Source: Drechslerella dactyloides (Eukaryota > Ascomycota > Orbiliomycetes > Orbiliales > Orbiliaceae). From it: a stretch of DNA of 64,000 bases. Positions 11,414 to 23,579 of this stretch are shown one piece after another. The stretch spans positions 2,480,001 to 2,544,000 of the forward strand of contig JAGTWJ010000006.1 of assembly GCA_020064725.1 (NCBI GenBank), given 5' to 3'. The translations under genes and the position numbers were made by a program. Every line of letters starts with the position of its first letter. Positions within the stretch are counted from its first letter, which is position 1. The notes below the pieces were generated by a model that worked only from the letters and a program-made list of their open reading frames with translations, was not told where the DNA came from and ran no database searches.

Positions 11414-12164
11414 CGCGCCTCGAGTCGACGGGTTGATCGAACTCCGTACATCCAGGTCCACGTATAACCGCGAGGATAGCGGCGGATTCTGATTGGAACA
11501 AAAGGCCGCACGTCGTAATTAGCTATCCCAGAGCAGTAAATTTACAAGTTTGATTGTAGGAGGGTGTTTAAGTATATATAGGGTAGGCTTGATGCTGATT
11601 CTGCGATGTGGAAAATCTATTGGGTAACTACAAACATTAGTATCCTACGATTGATAGTGCTACCCATACAAGAGTATAGGCGATATTCGCATGTCTCTGA
11701 ATCTGAGCGTCTCGACTCGTTGGCATGCTGTGAATCGTTCTTGTTCTGGGAGTTTCGCACATAGATGATACACGCACCTTAGATTAAGTCAGTGTGAGGC
11801 TATAACTGTTAGAAACGAGCTTGAGAATCGGGCGAACGGTCTGCGGTGGAGTATATGCCGACTTTAGGCTGTGATAAGAGATTTGTGTCAGGATAGCTCG
11901 GAGTGTAATTCTGATACACCCTAGATAATTTCGATGCAGACCTGGAAAATTCTAGAACGAGAGCTAGTATTATCATGAACAGTAAATATGATTGCCGGCA
12001 TAAGTAACCAGAGTGACGATTCAAATCCTCCAGAGAGCTACAAATTCACTTCATCCGGGACATTTGTTCGCAAACCCCGGTATATAAACTAGCCAAACAA
12101 GCCTGACAAGCTTTACAACAGCACGCAGGTCCGACACTGTAAGCGCGACCATCACATCAAGCAT
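11414..12164. other. intergenic with a candidate promoter near its right end
   Basis: No gene recognised. A TATA box lies at 12081 and the following 76 bases resemble a fungal 5' leader. Confidence 0.45.
12081..12088 (+). promoter_or_regulatory. TATA box, TATATAAA
   Basis: A consensus TATATAAA is followed by a leader-like stretch (about 77 bases) and an ATG at 12165. The spacing is that of a compact fungal promoter. Confidence 0.45.
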
Positions 12165-12542
12165 ATGAACAAATGCGAGGACAAAGCCAAAGTTACCTCA
12201 AGGACCATTGATCAAGGCCTCGTATCAGCCCTATATACAAAATCATCGTCTGAAACTAAATATAGCAGTCGCCGATACATCACCCGTACCATTTGTCGCA
12301 CGTCCGCTTGCTTGCGAAACACACAAAGGGCCGGGACGCGGCAATCTTCGATCTATAATCTAGGCGGCAGTTTGTGCGCATGGGTCATATCTGCGGGCAT
12401 GCGGCACAGATCCAGCTGGTCCAGTAGCATGCCTCGCTACAGCGCTGGGCATCAAATATGCGTATTTGGAAGCGTTGCGCAATCAACATATCATAATCCC
12501 ACAAAGTCGCCTCAGAGCTTGAGTCTCTATTGCAACTGTTAA
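12165..12542 (+). CDS. doubtful ORF behind a good TATA box (125 codons)
   Basis: The ATG follows a TATATAAA element and leader-like sequence. The translation is basic and Ser/Arg-rich, with scattered Cys and no domain, signal peptide or membrane segment. The +1 frame is also open over much of the length, so the true product may be read from another frame after an unidentified intron. Kept because the promoter looks genuine, not because of the protein. Confidence 0.2.
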   Translation: MNKCEDKAKVTSRTIDQGLVSALYTKSSSETKYSSRRYITRTICRTSACLRNTQRAGTRQSSIYNLGGSLCAWVISAGMRHRSSWSSSMPRYSAGHQICVFGSVAQSTYHNPTKSPQSLSLYCNC

Positions 12543-13195
12543 TTGGCCGCTAGGCCGCTCGGTCCCCAGTGATAGTTCTACGGATATAGTATGCTACGCG
12601 GATATTGATTGAGTAGCAGCTGCACTCACGCGCCCCCAAATTCAATTTTTATCTTTCTCTCAACACTCCGATGGTATAGTCATGCCTTCAGCCTCTCCCA
12701 CCTTCATGCAATATGCAAAGTGTACAGTAATGTGATGGGTCGAGCAAAAACAAAGAGATGAGGTATTACAGACTACCACATTAACGGATTACAAGAGCCA
12801 CCTCGTCGGTAGCCATGTACAGTAACGAATAATAGAACAGCAAATCGTAAGGGAATAGGATATCCGAGTTGGTCGTTCATATCATTATGAATTAAAAACA
12901 CCCCATGAAAAAATTGCAACCAAAGAAAAAGAGTAGTAGAAGGAAGAGGAAAAGAAGGGAAGAAGGAAGAAGTTAACCAATCCGTTCCATGCTCGCCACT
13001 TGGAAAAACAAAGAATAGTATGTGACCAGATGTCCGGCCGAAAATGCCCGGAATGATGTTATCTTGTTAGTCGATTTTCGAGGGCATGGTCGATAACCGA
13101 GGAAGCACTTGATGGAGCGCTTAGTGTAAGTTGAACAGCTGGGAAGCAACCTGAGCCACCCCCGCGACCGTATCATTGCTATGCGAGATCGATCC
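12543..13195. other. intergenic; 3' flank of the Ca2+/H+ antiporter gene
   Basis: Contains only short frames. The A-rich and purine-rich stretch near 12.9-12.97 kb (GAAGG repeats) lies just beyond the antiporter stop and is probably in its 3' UTR. Confidence 0.5.
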
Positions 13196-15887
13196 CTAAT
13201 TTGGCCCCGCACCAATCGACGAACGCTGCTCGTCATTAGGATAGAAGTACGCAGCGACACTACCGACAGTTAGTTTACCATCCCAACAAGGCGCTATAGA
13301 AAATCCTCAGGGGAGAGAATACATACGCAATGATAATGTAGGAAGCACATAGGAGTGCACCTTCAAGATAGTTACTGCGCCCGTCCAACACCAGAAAATT
13401 GACGACGAAGCAGCTCGTGAACAGCGCTACCGTCTCAAAGATGTTGAAGTAAAGCCCCATATCCTTATCCAAGATCCAGCCGAGGAGCACGATAAGCGGC
13501 GTGACAAAGAGTGCTACAAGCAACCACCCCGTTAGTAACCATACATATATAAATTGCTACAATAAGGGGGATACATACCAATCTGGATACTGCTACCAAC
13601 AGCGACACCGATTGCCAGGTCCATCTTGTTTTTTGCGGCGACAGTAACAGCAGTGACGTGCTCAGCAGCGTTACCCACAATCGGAAGAAGAATCAAACCG
13701 ACAAATGCCTCGGAGATACCGGTAGTAGCGATGACAGCATCGATGCTGGAAACCATAAACTCGGCGCAGACAGCAACGAGACCGGTTGAAGCCAACAAGA
13801 GGATGATAGCGGTAGTACGACTGATAACCTGCTTCTCCTTCGTTTCGTCGAGAGAGGCGTCTGAGACGTTGATTGGAACCATGTACGGCAGCATATCCTG
13901 AGCCGTGACTTGATCCGTCAGGCGCGGTGGGAGAGAGGTCGCGCGGCGAGCTAGGGGGCGCTGCTGTTCTGCAACCAAACCCGGAGCAATTGCCATCGGC
14001 GTCGGATTAGGACTGGCAGCAGGAGCCCTCGAGAACATGGCGCGCAAGGACAGTTTGGCCTTCGCCAACTCGGGAGTTTCCGTCGGTACCTCTTTGTGTG
14101 CCTCTGCCGTGGATGGTCCATCAGTGTAATGATGCGGCTGGATGTCATCGGCGTCGAACACGGCAATCTCGTCAGGATTTTCATTTGCGCTCTGCAAGTT
14201 ACGCGATGATACTTTCTCAGATATCATCGGTCGACCGCGAAGTTCTTCGTCTTGTGGCGAAGACGGGTGGGTATGATCCGGCGATGCGGAGGAACGATTA
14301 CTATTCTTTCCTTCGCCATCGTGGTGGCTCATCCGGCGCAGTCTGTCACGGATCGAGCGGGCGAAGCCACCGGACGAACTGGATGAACTCGAGGAAACCG
14401 AACTACGTCTTGATGAAGACGAAGACGACGAAGACGATGATGAAGACGAGCTTCCCAAGCGCGCGAGAATACCAGGATGTGACTCTTCGTCGATGACGTG
14501 CTGCGGTATCGATGCATAGAGGTAGGCATGCGATCGAAGCTGAAAGAGGAGGTAGATAATGTAGACCAACAGTAAGATCACACTAGTACCGCGACTGATT
14601 CGCAAGGTGGCAATATCCGCAAGGTCGTCATTAGAGAACGAAGCGTGAAATGCCGTCTGGGAGAACAGATGTTAGACGGGACTCTTTTCGGTGGTTACAC
14701 AAGTCAGGGAGAGGGGTGCATACCGGAAGAAGCAAACTGAGTGCGCTAATACTCAACAAGCAGGCGCTCATTTGAGTGACAGTACTGTTGTAGACTTGCT
14801 CTCGGAAGCGGAGACCACCGAGCAAGAAACTCATACCGAGGATCAGAAGCAGGTTCGAGAGAACACTGCCGATGATAGACGCTTGTACAACTGAAATTTC
14901 ATCCTGTTGTCCGTTAGCTCGGGTCAAAAGCAAAGTCGGTAGGGGTAGAATTTGGAGGATTACCTTTGTCAAAGCAATGCTATGGCACGGCGAGAGCTAC
15001 AGTTAGTATATATATCGACCGGGAATGGGTGTATAATCTATCCCTATGGTACTCACATGCTACACGACGGCTAAGTTAGCAATGAATAAAGGGCAGTTCG
15101 CTCCAGAACCGCAAGAAGGGACAAGCGGAATCCTTACAAGATGATCAACTCGACCGCATTTCCAAAGGTGACGTTCATTAACGCGCCGATGGTGTCACCA
15201 AGGCGGTGCGCGACGCTCTCCGTCGCATAGCTCAACAAAGCAGCCAGTGGGACCAAGGCAACACAGTTCATCGCAAAGATGATCGTGGGGTGGAGATGTG
15301 CAAAGTTCACGGCGATGCCGATGGGCACAAACACCAACAAGACGTTGATCCATGAGTGAAAAAGAATTTGAAGGAAAGTCTTGTAGAAGCGTTTCAAGAC
15401 ACCCGGCTTCTGTCCTTCGTTAGGGTTATCGGGTGGCTCTCCATGATTCTGGGTATTGACGAGTCCGTTGTCGGTTGTGAAATGAACCGTCCGCTCGGTG
15501 TGGACAGTATCGACAGTTGGGACGGTGGGGAAGCCAGGCGGCGAGGCCGCCCGCTTTCTACGCGCAGCATTGTCGCGTCGTCTGGGGTCGGGCGAGGCCC
15601 TGCGACGTTCCGGCGCGGAAGCTGCAGTTCGAAGGCCGTTCGGATCTAGGGCTCCAGGGTTGCCGCTCGCCGGAGCAGCAGGGGTGGCGACGTTTTGTGT
15701 TGGGGTGAGTTCTACGGTTCCAGTCGTTTGCTGTTCCGGGTCAGCAGACCAGGGATTGAATCCGTGAGCATGCGCTTTGGATCGGGCCCAAGATTTAACT
15801 TTGTCTGCAGTGTAAGATTTGTTGTTAGCGAAATGAAGACGTTGGGGCAGCCATCACCTGGTGATAGGAAAGAGGGAACGTACGCAT
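13196..15887 (-). CDS. vacuolar Ca2+/H+ antiporter, VCX/CAX type (732 aa)
   Basis: Exons (descending): 15884-15887, 15138-15804, 15057-15059, 14964-14979, 14724-14903, 13579-14656, 13327-13513, 13196-13259. The product exchanges cytosolic Ca2+ for vacuolar H+. Two CaCA repeats are clear: GNAVELII and VVQASIIGSVLSN in the first, GNAAEHVTAV and MDLAIGVAVGSSIQIALF in the second, each holding the conserved acidic and polar transport residues. About 11 membrane helices start near residue 155. Two parts lengthen it relative to yeast Vcx1 (about 410 aa): a polar N-terminus of about 150 residues and a cytosolic loop of about 240 residues with long poly-Ser runs between the repeats. The model uses a 3-nt exon; without it the protein is one residue shorter inside a helix. 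The 4-nt first exon (ATGC) is also inferred. Family very sure, 5' end less so. Confidence 0.9.
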
Positions 15888-18800
15888 CAAGCTATTGAAC
15901 TGACGAGGAGTTCGTCAAAGATACCGTAGTTAAGAGAGAAGAGAAAGAGAAGGAAAGAGAAGAGGGTTCCTTCGGATACTATGCACCAGAGGGCTTTTAT
16001 GTGACAGACAGAGCTCGGCCGAAGACTGCTGAATGGCAAAAGCGAAGTGGAATGCTGGAGAAAGAGGAGATGATTGATGGAGGATAAGGCCGACTGATCT
16101 GATTCGGATTCGTAACCCTTGGAAGAGCTGCTGCGGATGCTAAGGCGATTTCCAAGGGAGGCAGTGTTACGTAGCTTTGATGGCACGGGACGGCCGATGC
16201 AGTTGCTTGAAGGGGAAGATTTCGACTTTGCCTATGAGAGAAAGCAAGATATAAGTACCCCCTGGAGCTTAACAGAGTCGGAATCAGAGCAGGGTCTCAT
16301 GCAGAAAGTACCTTTCTAGAGGCAAAATGGGGCAGACAGGGTTGGGACTGGAAGACCAAATCAAGTCCGTCAACCGGCGAAACGCTAACTTAAAGCCGAC
16401 AGGCACGAGCTTGATCCGAGACGATAGCGGAGATACAAGCTGAATGTTATCCGGAAGACGAACTACGTAACCCGAGAACGTCAGCAAGTCACCTCCCTTG
16501 GTCACTATCGTGAAGAAGAGACTTAAAAAAAAAAATCAGGAAAGCAAGAACGAAAGAAACAGAGAGCGAGAACGAAAATCTCAACATGCAGAACAAATGC
16601 GCCGTCTATGCTCATTATGCAACTGCCACCAGCAGAAAGAACAGTGCATGTACCCCGTGCCAGCGTCTCCCAGAAACACGGCTTGGGCGTGCTTGGTCGG
16701 GGGCCGTGATTGGGCGTCTGCGACACCCTGCTTAGCGGACCCGCTAAACTGGGGCCAGGGCCAGTAATGCCAATCCGGCCGTCAAGACGACATGATGTCG
16801 ATATCGAGGCTGTGCAAGGACAAGACCGCTTGACATCGTCCGAGACCGTCTATGGAAGGTGCGTATGGAAGGTGCCGGACTGAAGCTATCGACCACCGAT
16901 AGGAGATTATCGGAACCGTTCTCCCGACGGACCTTGAAAGCAAGCGGGGTACACGCGGTCGTCGACCAATCGTCATCGACCGGCCACGCACCGAGGCCAC
17001 CCTCGTGAAGATTCAAGCGAGGCAGAAAACGGACACGACCTCGCCAAGTAACGTGTACAGGAGCTCTCGTATACTCGTGGCGTAACAGAATGAACCGGAG
17101 CGTAGACTACCGTCGGCTTAGGTCCTGCTTACTTACGTATATGTTATCTGAACGGTATATGCCTAGTTGGGACTGTGGAGACGGTGTTTTTTGAAACCGG
17201 CGAGAAACGGCGTGATCGATGGGCCAGACAACTGGCGCTTTATACCGGAAGCCGAGCGAGCGATTGATGTTTATTGACCTGACGTAACGTAGCCACCGGC
17301 CAAGTTCGGGAGTTCGGCGCGTGAGAGCTTTGAACGATCAAAGCAGCGTGCTTTCGAGGCTGTTGATGTAATCCGGTTTGCCAGGACCCACGAGTACGCC
17401 GACCAACGCAGTTGCCAGCACTAAAAAAATCGTGCAGCGAAATGAAATGAGGCACCGAAACGGGCAAGCAGCCGAGTGAAAGGAATGCAATCAATGCACG
17501 GGAGAAGCTAGTCTGAGTAACGTGAAACCGTGGGGGGTGCAGAACGTTCCTGAACGTCCGTCCGTCCGTCGTCGTCTAGATGCCGTGATGGAAGTCGTGG
17601 TCGCGATTGATATGATGGATGTTGTCTGCAGAGTCGATTATTGCAATCCAACGTGACCTTTAACTGCAGAACTGAAAAGCGGGGGACACAGATTCGAGGC
17701 GCTGTTCAACTTCAACCGAACCACAAACTCACGACCACGATACCAAGCTCCATGCCGTCCACGTCTGAACCCCCCAAACATTTATAAACCTCGCACCGAC
17801 AGACGAATGACCGCACGACTCAGGCCGTAGCAGGCCCCAACGTGATCCATCGACATCGTATCCGTCAGGTAACAAGGTCGGCGCCCATCGAGTTCCGTGG
17901 CCCCGTCGACGGCACAACGCTGCACCTCATGCAGCTTGCAGATGCATCGACCGGGGTCCCCCCCTCGCCGCTGCCTGCCTGGCCGCCCGTGCCTCTGTCC
18001 GGTCCGATCCAATTGGCCATGTCGCCACGTGATGCGTATGCCTTGCACTCAGGCCTCGACACTTCGACGCTTATCACGTGGCATCGAGACTGGTGGGGTT
18101 ACTGCATTGCGTTATTGTTGGGGTGCATGCATGTTCGAATCGTAACCGCAGTCGACGCGACGTTGCACAGAGAGCATATGCAAATGTTGAATGTTGAATC
18201 CACCGGTCAAGTTTGTGTCGCAGGATCCATACACAGCGATCTCCCGTCGTTTTCTGATATCATTAACGACCCGGATTTCGGAGCTCTGTAGGACAAGCAC
18301 AAGTGATCCATTGATTCGATCCCGGCTGGTTGGCGCTTGTGTAACGATGACCGTAATCATATTTGACCATATGTTCGATGACCGAGATCCAGCATGTATA
18401 CGCATCTGAGACCTTCCTTCTTGGTCATCGGACTCTTGGCCGAAGCTGTCCTGCAATACCAGCGTCACGTTATCCGGCACTTTTCGCGAATATTTACCTC
18501 CTGTCAGTCTCGAAGATTATATAGCGGCGGTACCGCGGTCCTTTAGGCCTGCAAGGGACTGTTCGACTTCTATGTCATCGCGAGCGAAGAGGCAAGGCGT
18601 AACTAGTAATCTACATATACACAGTCTACATTCCTAAATCGATATACGAGTTACAATACTTATATATCACCATATTCAAATGTAGTCTCGGGGCCGGCCT
18701 TGCCTGGGTCGGCCACTGAATTCAGATGCACGTCTGTAAACATTTCTAGGTGGATTCGCATGATCGATCATGGCCTGCATGAAATTTAGACCCAGCCAGC

Positions 18801-19957
18801 CGCGGAACTTCGTCTCGCAAATTATAATCATATGAGAGCAGTTACACGACATCCGAGGCGTCCGGTATCCAAGATATGTTATAGGCCTAAACTAGTCCGA
18901 AAAATCTCCCCTTTGAGACACCAAATCCCAGCTAGCTGTAGCTAGATTCGATGCATGCATTGCCGACTTTGGTAATCTTGAAGGTGTGCACTGCAGGTAT
19001 GTCGTATAATACTTCCGATTAGGTTAATCAAGCCAACTCGATCATGCCGCCATACGTATCCACATCATGTGTGATGCATGAATACATGATAGATCCCAGT
19101 CCAAGCCGCATATATACACACGCTGCATGTATATGAATCTACGTAAGATAGCCTCTACGGAACTAAATCCACGGCCTTAAGCTTACTCTAAAAAAGGCTT
19201 AACGGCGGAATTTAAAACACAAATAGGATATAAGCAGACACCCCCACTAACACTTTTATCGATTCATAGCAACTTTAACTGCAGCTATACCGTCATAATG
19301 ACAACCCCCGGCCACGCACGAGCGCGGCCCTACTCCGGAATATGATAGACACATGCATATGCACAAAATATATAAACTATGACTGACAAAACGTGAAATT
19401 CGAAATTCGAAAGAAGGAACTTAAGGAAGACACCAGCATTACTATCAGTCGAATTGATCACCCCGCAACCCCGCGACGTATACGCACGTCCAAGAAACCA
19501 CAACAGGCTAAGCTAACTATCGAGAGGAAAAGAGAAAAGAAAACGGAGAAACAACTCGCAAAGTGGGCCAGTAAGAAGAGGAATAACAGTGAGAGAGTGC
19601 TGGGAGCAAGAGGAAGAATGGAATCGGCTGTCGTAGATTTTGATCGGGGTTTATGGGAACGAAACTTGGCAGAACCAAGTATGTCAAACCAAAAACGCGG
19701 ACGTAGCAGGTACGTAGATTAGATATGATGTGAATAGATATTTGCACGGCGGATAGGAGATAAGAGGTCGGTATATAGGAATGGAAGGTGATATATAGGT
19801 TGGGGTAATAACTCTCGTAAACCAGATCCCAGCGCAGCAGCGCTAGCGCCGTCATGCATACGTGCCAATACTCACGATACCACACCACATATTGTTAAAT
19901 ATATGGTATGGCATCGCGATATCGGACTGCACGCACGACATGCACGAGCCGCGAAAC
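15888..19957. other. 4-kb gene-poor stretch
   Basis: The first few hundred bases are the antiporter leader and promoter. Beyond that no frame shows a domain, intron pair or promoter that agree. A 149-codon plus frame at 17842-18291 starts with GTG and overlaps open frames on the other strand. Small local repeats occur: a direct repeat of GTATGGAAGGTGC near 16.86 kb and a CGTC run near 17.56 kb. The right part (18.5-19.9 kb) is AT-rich. Confidence 0.5.
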
Positions 19958-22099
19958 CTACTCGGGCTTCCGCGCAACAATCGAGTGTCTGACACCGGAC
20001 AAATTAGCCTCGCCCACCAAATATAAGCAAAAGGTCGTGAGGGATAAATTATAAAACTCACAAGTGGAAGTACGTGTGCAACGCCCGGTTCCTCAAATCC
20101 TTGCGCGTCCGGGCGAGCAACACCTGAATAGCGGGCACGTCCATCCCGCCAAAGTGCGTGAACAGCCGTAAACTCATCCCCTCCAACCCCTCCATGAACG
20201 CTGCCATATGGTAACCCCCGAGCTCGCGTAGGTGCTTATCCTTCGGCCACGGCGAGTTTGGCAGGATGATGATATTCTCGTCCACGTCTACGAAACCGGC
20301 GTCACGCATCCAACCCGCGTATCGGGGCGCGCTGACGACCGACCGGCCCATCGTGTTTGCGGACTTGATGAAGCGCTCGTCCCATTCGAGGAGGGCGGAG
20401 TCCGGTGTTAGCGTGTCGTCGCTGCAGCGGAGCGTCGAGTCCGGGTCTAGGACTTCGAGGTAGCCGCCGGGTTTTAGAGCTCTAGAAGTGGTGTTAGCGG
20501 GTGAGGGGTCGTGAAGATGGATGGGAAGGAGGCTCACTTGAAGGCTTGGCAGAAGAGACGTTCCCAGTCTTTGATGGAGCCGAGCATGTAGCGGCAGAAG
20601 ATGTAGTCGAAGGTGTCATCTGGGTGCGTCCACTCGCTTTCGACGTCGTCGACCTCAAAGCTCACGCTGTGATAAATGCCGTTAGTCGCGTTCTCGTAGT
20701 CAGGCTGTCGAGAGTCTGACAGGCGGTGTATACGTACTTTGGCGGGACCCTAGAGAGACGCTCGCGAGTCAGCAGGGATGATCCAGGAAGCAGCTGGTCT
20801 GAGCGCTTGTATTATGACGCACCATTTTGGTTGGATAGGACTCAGATCGTTGCCGACGACCTAAACGTAGTATTTCGTCAGTCGAGTTCTCGTTTCAAAT
20901 ATCAAATCCATATCAAAATTTACTCTGGGAGTGGTTGCAACTTACATGTGCTGACGGATACTGGTCAGCTGCAATAGTGACGGAACCAAGTTAGCAGATA
21001 TTACGTGTCTACAGCGGCGGACTCTACTAACCCATCTCGATGGCCCATATCCCTGTCATCGCATCATATTAGCACGACGGTTATACACTGCAGCGGAGAA
21101 GAGAACCCACCCGACCCGGTGCCTATATCCAAAATCTTCTGCGGCCGGTCAACCGGCGCGGCGTGCAGCTTGCCGCCGAGCGCGATGGTCATAGTGTGAT
21201 GCGTAAGATCCAGCCGATCGATTTCGCGCTATCCATAGACGTTAGCCAGAGCATCCACCGTTGCATATAGAGACGATGTTTACCTCATCGTTCGGCAGGT
21301 AATATTCTGTTCGACGATACCGTCAGTAACAATATACGAATACAGTGCGTTGCCGGTAAAAAAAATGCAACACTGTCGTTAAATGTGATAGGAAGGAGGT
21401 AAAGGGGCACGTACGTCCCGGCCGGAAGGCATGGTACCGCCGCCCGTTCTCGTACTGGTAGTTCTCCACCGAACTCGTCAAACTCGTCGTAAAGCTCTCC
21501 CTGCGTCGACACGCCGTTAGTATAACGCATACACAGAATATACGATACGAGTAAGTGCAACGGCGACCCGCCAAGTAAATGTCTGGAATGCGTGAGTGCC
21601 ACGCGATACCTATATCGGGTAGCAATCGGCAGACATGGGACGGATGGATAGGCAGCAGCGCATCCATCGATAGCAGGGCATTTTTTTATACAGAAGCGGG
21701 GATTCAATGTGATATGATATGGTGGGTATATAAAGTAGAGATTGCACGTACAGGTCGGAGTCGCTGTATGCGGACTCGTTCTCCGAGTAGACCTGTCGCC
21801 GACTAAATTAGCGCAGCCGTCCCATCTACGATGTATTATGATACCCCCCCCATCTCGAATCTCGACGGATCTCGCTCGTTTTTTCCCGATAGTTCGTAGT
21901 TTCGTCGGGCGTCCATCGATCTGGATTTGAGAATCGAGATGGGTCGGAAATGGTGGACGACATGAACACCCACCTCGGCTTCGATCATCGGCTGCTCGCC
22001 CGGCTCCACGAGCGCAATCGGCGAGGCGCCCTTTGGCGGCGACGACCCCTTTTGCGACGAGCCCGGTGACCGCGAGTTGCTTTTCGTTGGAGACGCCAT
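19958..22099 (-). CDS. LaeA-like SAM-dependent methyltransferase (355 aa, 12 exons)
   Basis: Exons (descending): 21974-22099, 21752-21792, 21415-21500, 21284-21306, 21111-21228, 21032-21052, 20946-20968, 20823-20860, 20738-20749, 20538-20666, 20062-20481, 19958-19988. All junctions are GT-AG and the frame is continuous. Residues 1-42 are Ser/Pro-rich and disordered. Then come the family marks ENGRRYHAFRPG and YYLPNDE, SAM motif I (KILDIGTGSGIWAIEMA), motif II VVGNDLSPIQP, the acidic DDVESEW, FDYIFCRYMLGSI, and motif III ALKPGGYLEVLDPD. The C-terminus HLHSIVARKPE is typical and is reached only by the last intron. Relatives include the regulator LaeA and many enzymes of unknown substrate, so no specific role is claimed. 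Eleven introns in a gene this small is high, and one exon has only 12 nt. Confidence 0.88.
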
Positions 22100-23579
22100 G
22101 TCTGTGATATCCTATCCGTATCGATCGCCGCTGTATATATAGGAGTAACCGCCCCGTCGACCGTATGTACGTTCGTCGAATGAACGTGATCGTTACTGTT
22201 GTATATTGTTGATTGTCGCCGGTGTAGTGTCGACTGTACTGTTCTATCGGAGGGTAGATTGTGTCGATAAGGTTTCGGACCCCAGCGCCGGCGGGGGCAA
22301 GGTCAGGTCAGGTTGGTCAGGACAGGTATGGGATGGATGGACGATGCGCAGTCGTGGAATGCAGGTGAGCGTCCGGTGGGTGGAATGGGTGTGCACAATG
22401 TAGCACAGCGGTGTGCCGTCCGGCGCTTCGAGGGAGAGAAAAAAGTCACCACCGCTGTAATTACTGTCTGTGTGGTCTGTCTGTCTGGCAGGTCTGGCAG
22501 GTCGCTCAGCTGGAAGAGAGAGATCGTACGAGCGAAACCCGGAACCTCGACCGCCAACCACTCGCACGATAGTTTCATCTTCCACGAGCATGCGCACTCG
22601 AGTCACATCCATTCATCTGGCTGGCCATTTCCCGCCCACCCTCCTCACAAAATTCATTTTTTGATCTCCCTCGCTTCTTCACACAGCTGCAGCGACCATT
22701 CGCATTCAATTCATCCCAAGTGGGCCGTCCGACTGATTGGCCCACGCATCAGCCGTGCATGCAAAACCGACCATGTTTGTCCGCAGAGGGTCTCCGCCCG
22801 TCGTATGACCTTGCCGTTTAAAGGCTAGCCTCGGCTCCCCTGCCGGGGAATGCGGGACGTGGGGCCAACCTTGAATATTCCAGCTTGTCGCTTTCCAGCC
22901 GAAATGTCACCAGAACGAGACCCTTCCTACAGTAATCTCGAACGCCGCGCTGACAGAGTTGTCCTGGGAGGCAATCGAACGGAACCGCGTGGAATCGCGA
23001 TCGACAGCCGTGCCGGTAGCGGATTGCGCAATCGCACGTTTCTCGCTGCCTGGTCCACGATCTGGTGAATCATATGTGTCAGGGTCTATAAACTATTCCA
23101 TTCCCAAATCCGCGCTTTGAAGCACAGCTTTTCAATCTTGACCATGGCTTTGTTTTGCCCCACTCTTTGACATGTTTGTCGCGACATCTGCCAAACACAT
23201 CTCAGCATCAGATATATTCGCCTTCAATTCCGTCTGCACGACCGACCGATTCACAACATTGCCATCGCACCACGCCAGGGTCATTCGATCTATCCCAATG
23301 AATGTTATATCGTGGCGTCAGCATGGCTGGAAAGACCACATCTCTGCCACATTCCGACCATGACGGCGTGTCACGATCCGACGAAATAATAATTTGATAA
23401 CTTCAATATATAAATATAAAGCCAAGGCTAGTTACTCGCTATAAACATGCATGTGTGATGGCCGTCAACTGGGGTATCTATACTGCATACACAAGAACCA
23501 ATGCACAAATATACCACTCGAAATGAAGTCTAGACATGCATATGCCAAATATACCGTCCAACAAGGCAATACTACCTAC
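22100..23579. other. intergenic between methyltransferase start and DUG2 stop
   Basis: Holds the methyltransferase promoter. A run of GGTCAGGTCAGG-like short repeats lies at about 22.30 kb. A 171-codon plus frame at 22313-22828 has no domain and overlaps equally long minus frames, so it was not accepted. Confidence 0.5.

Noticed and set aside
17842..18291. 149-codon plus-strand frame
   Set aside because: Starts with GTG, overlaps long frames on the other strand, and no recognisable protein features apart from a short hydrophobic patch.
22313..22828. 171-codon plus-strand frame upstream of the methyltransferase
   Set aside because: Low-complexity His/Ser text, equal-length minus frames in the same place, lies in a promoter region.
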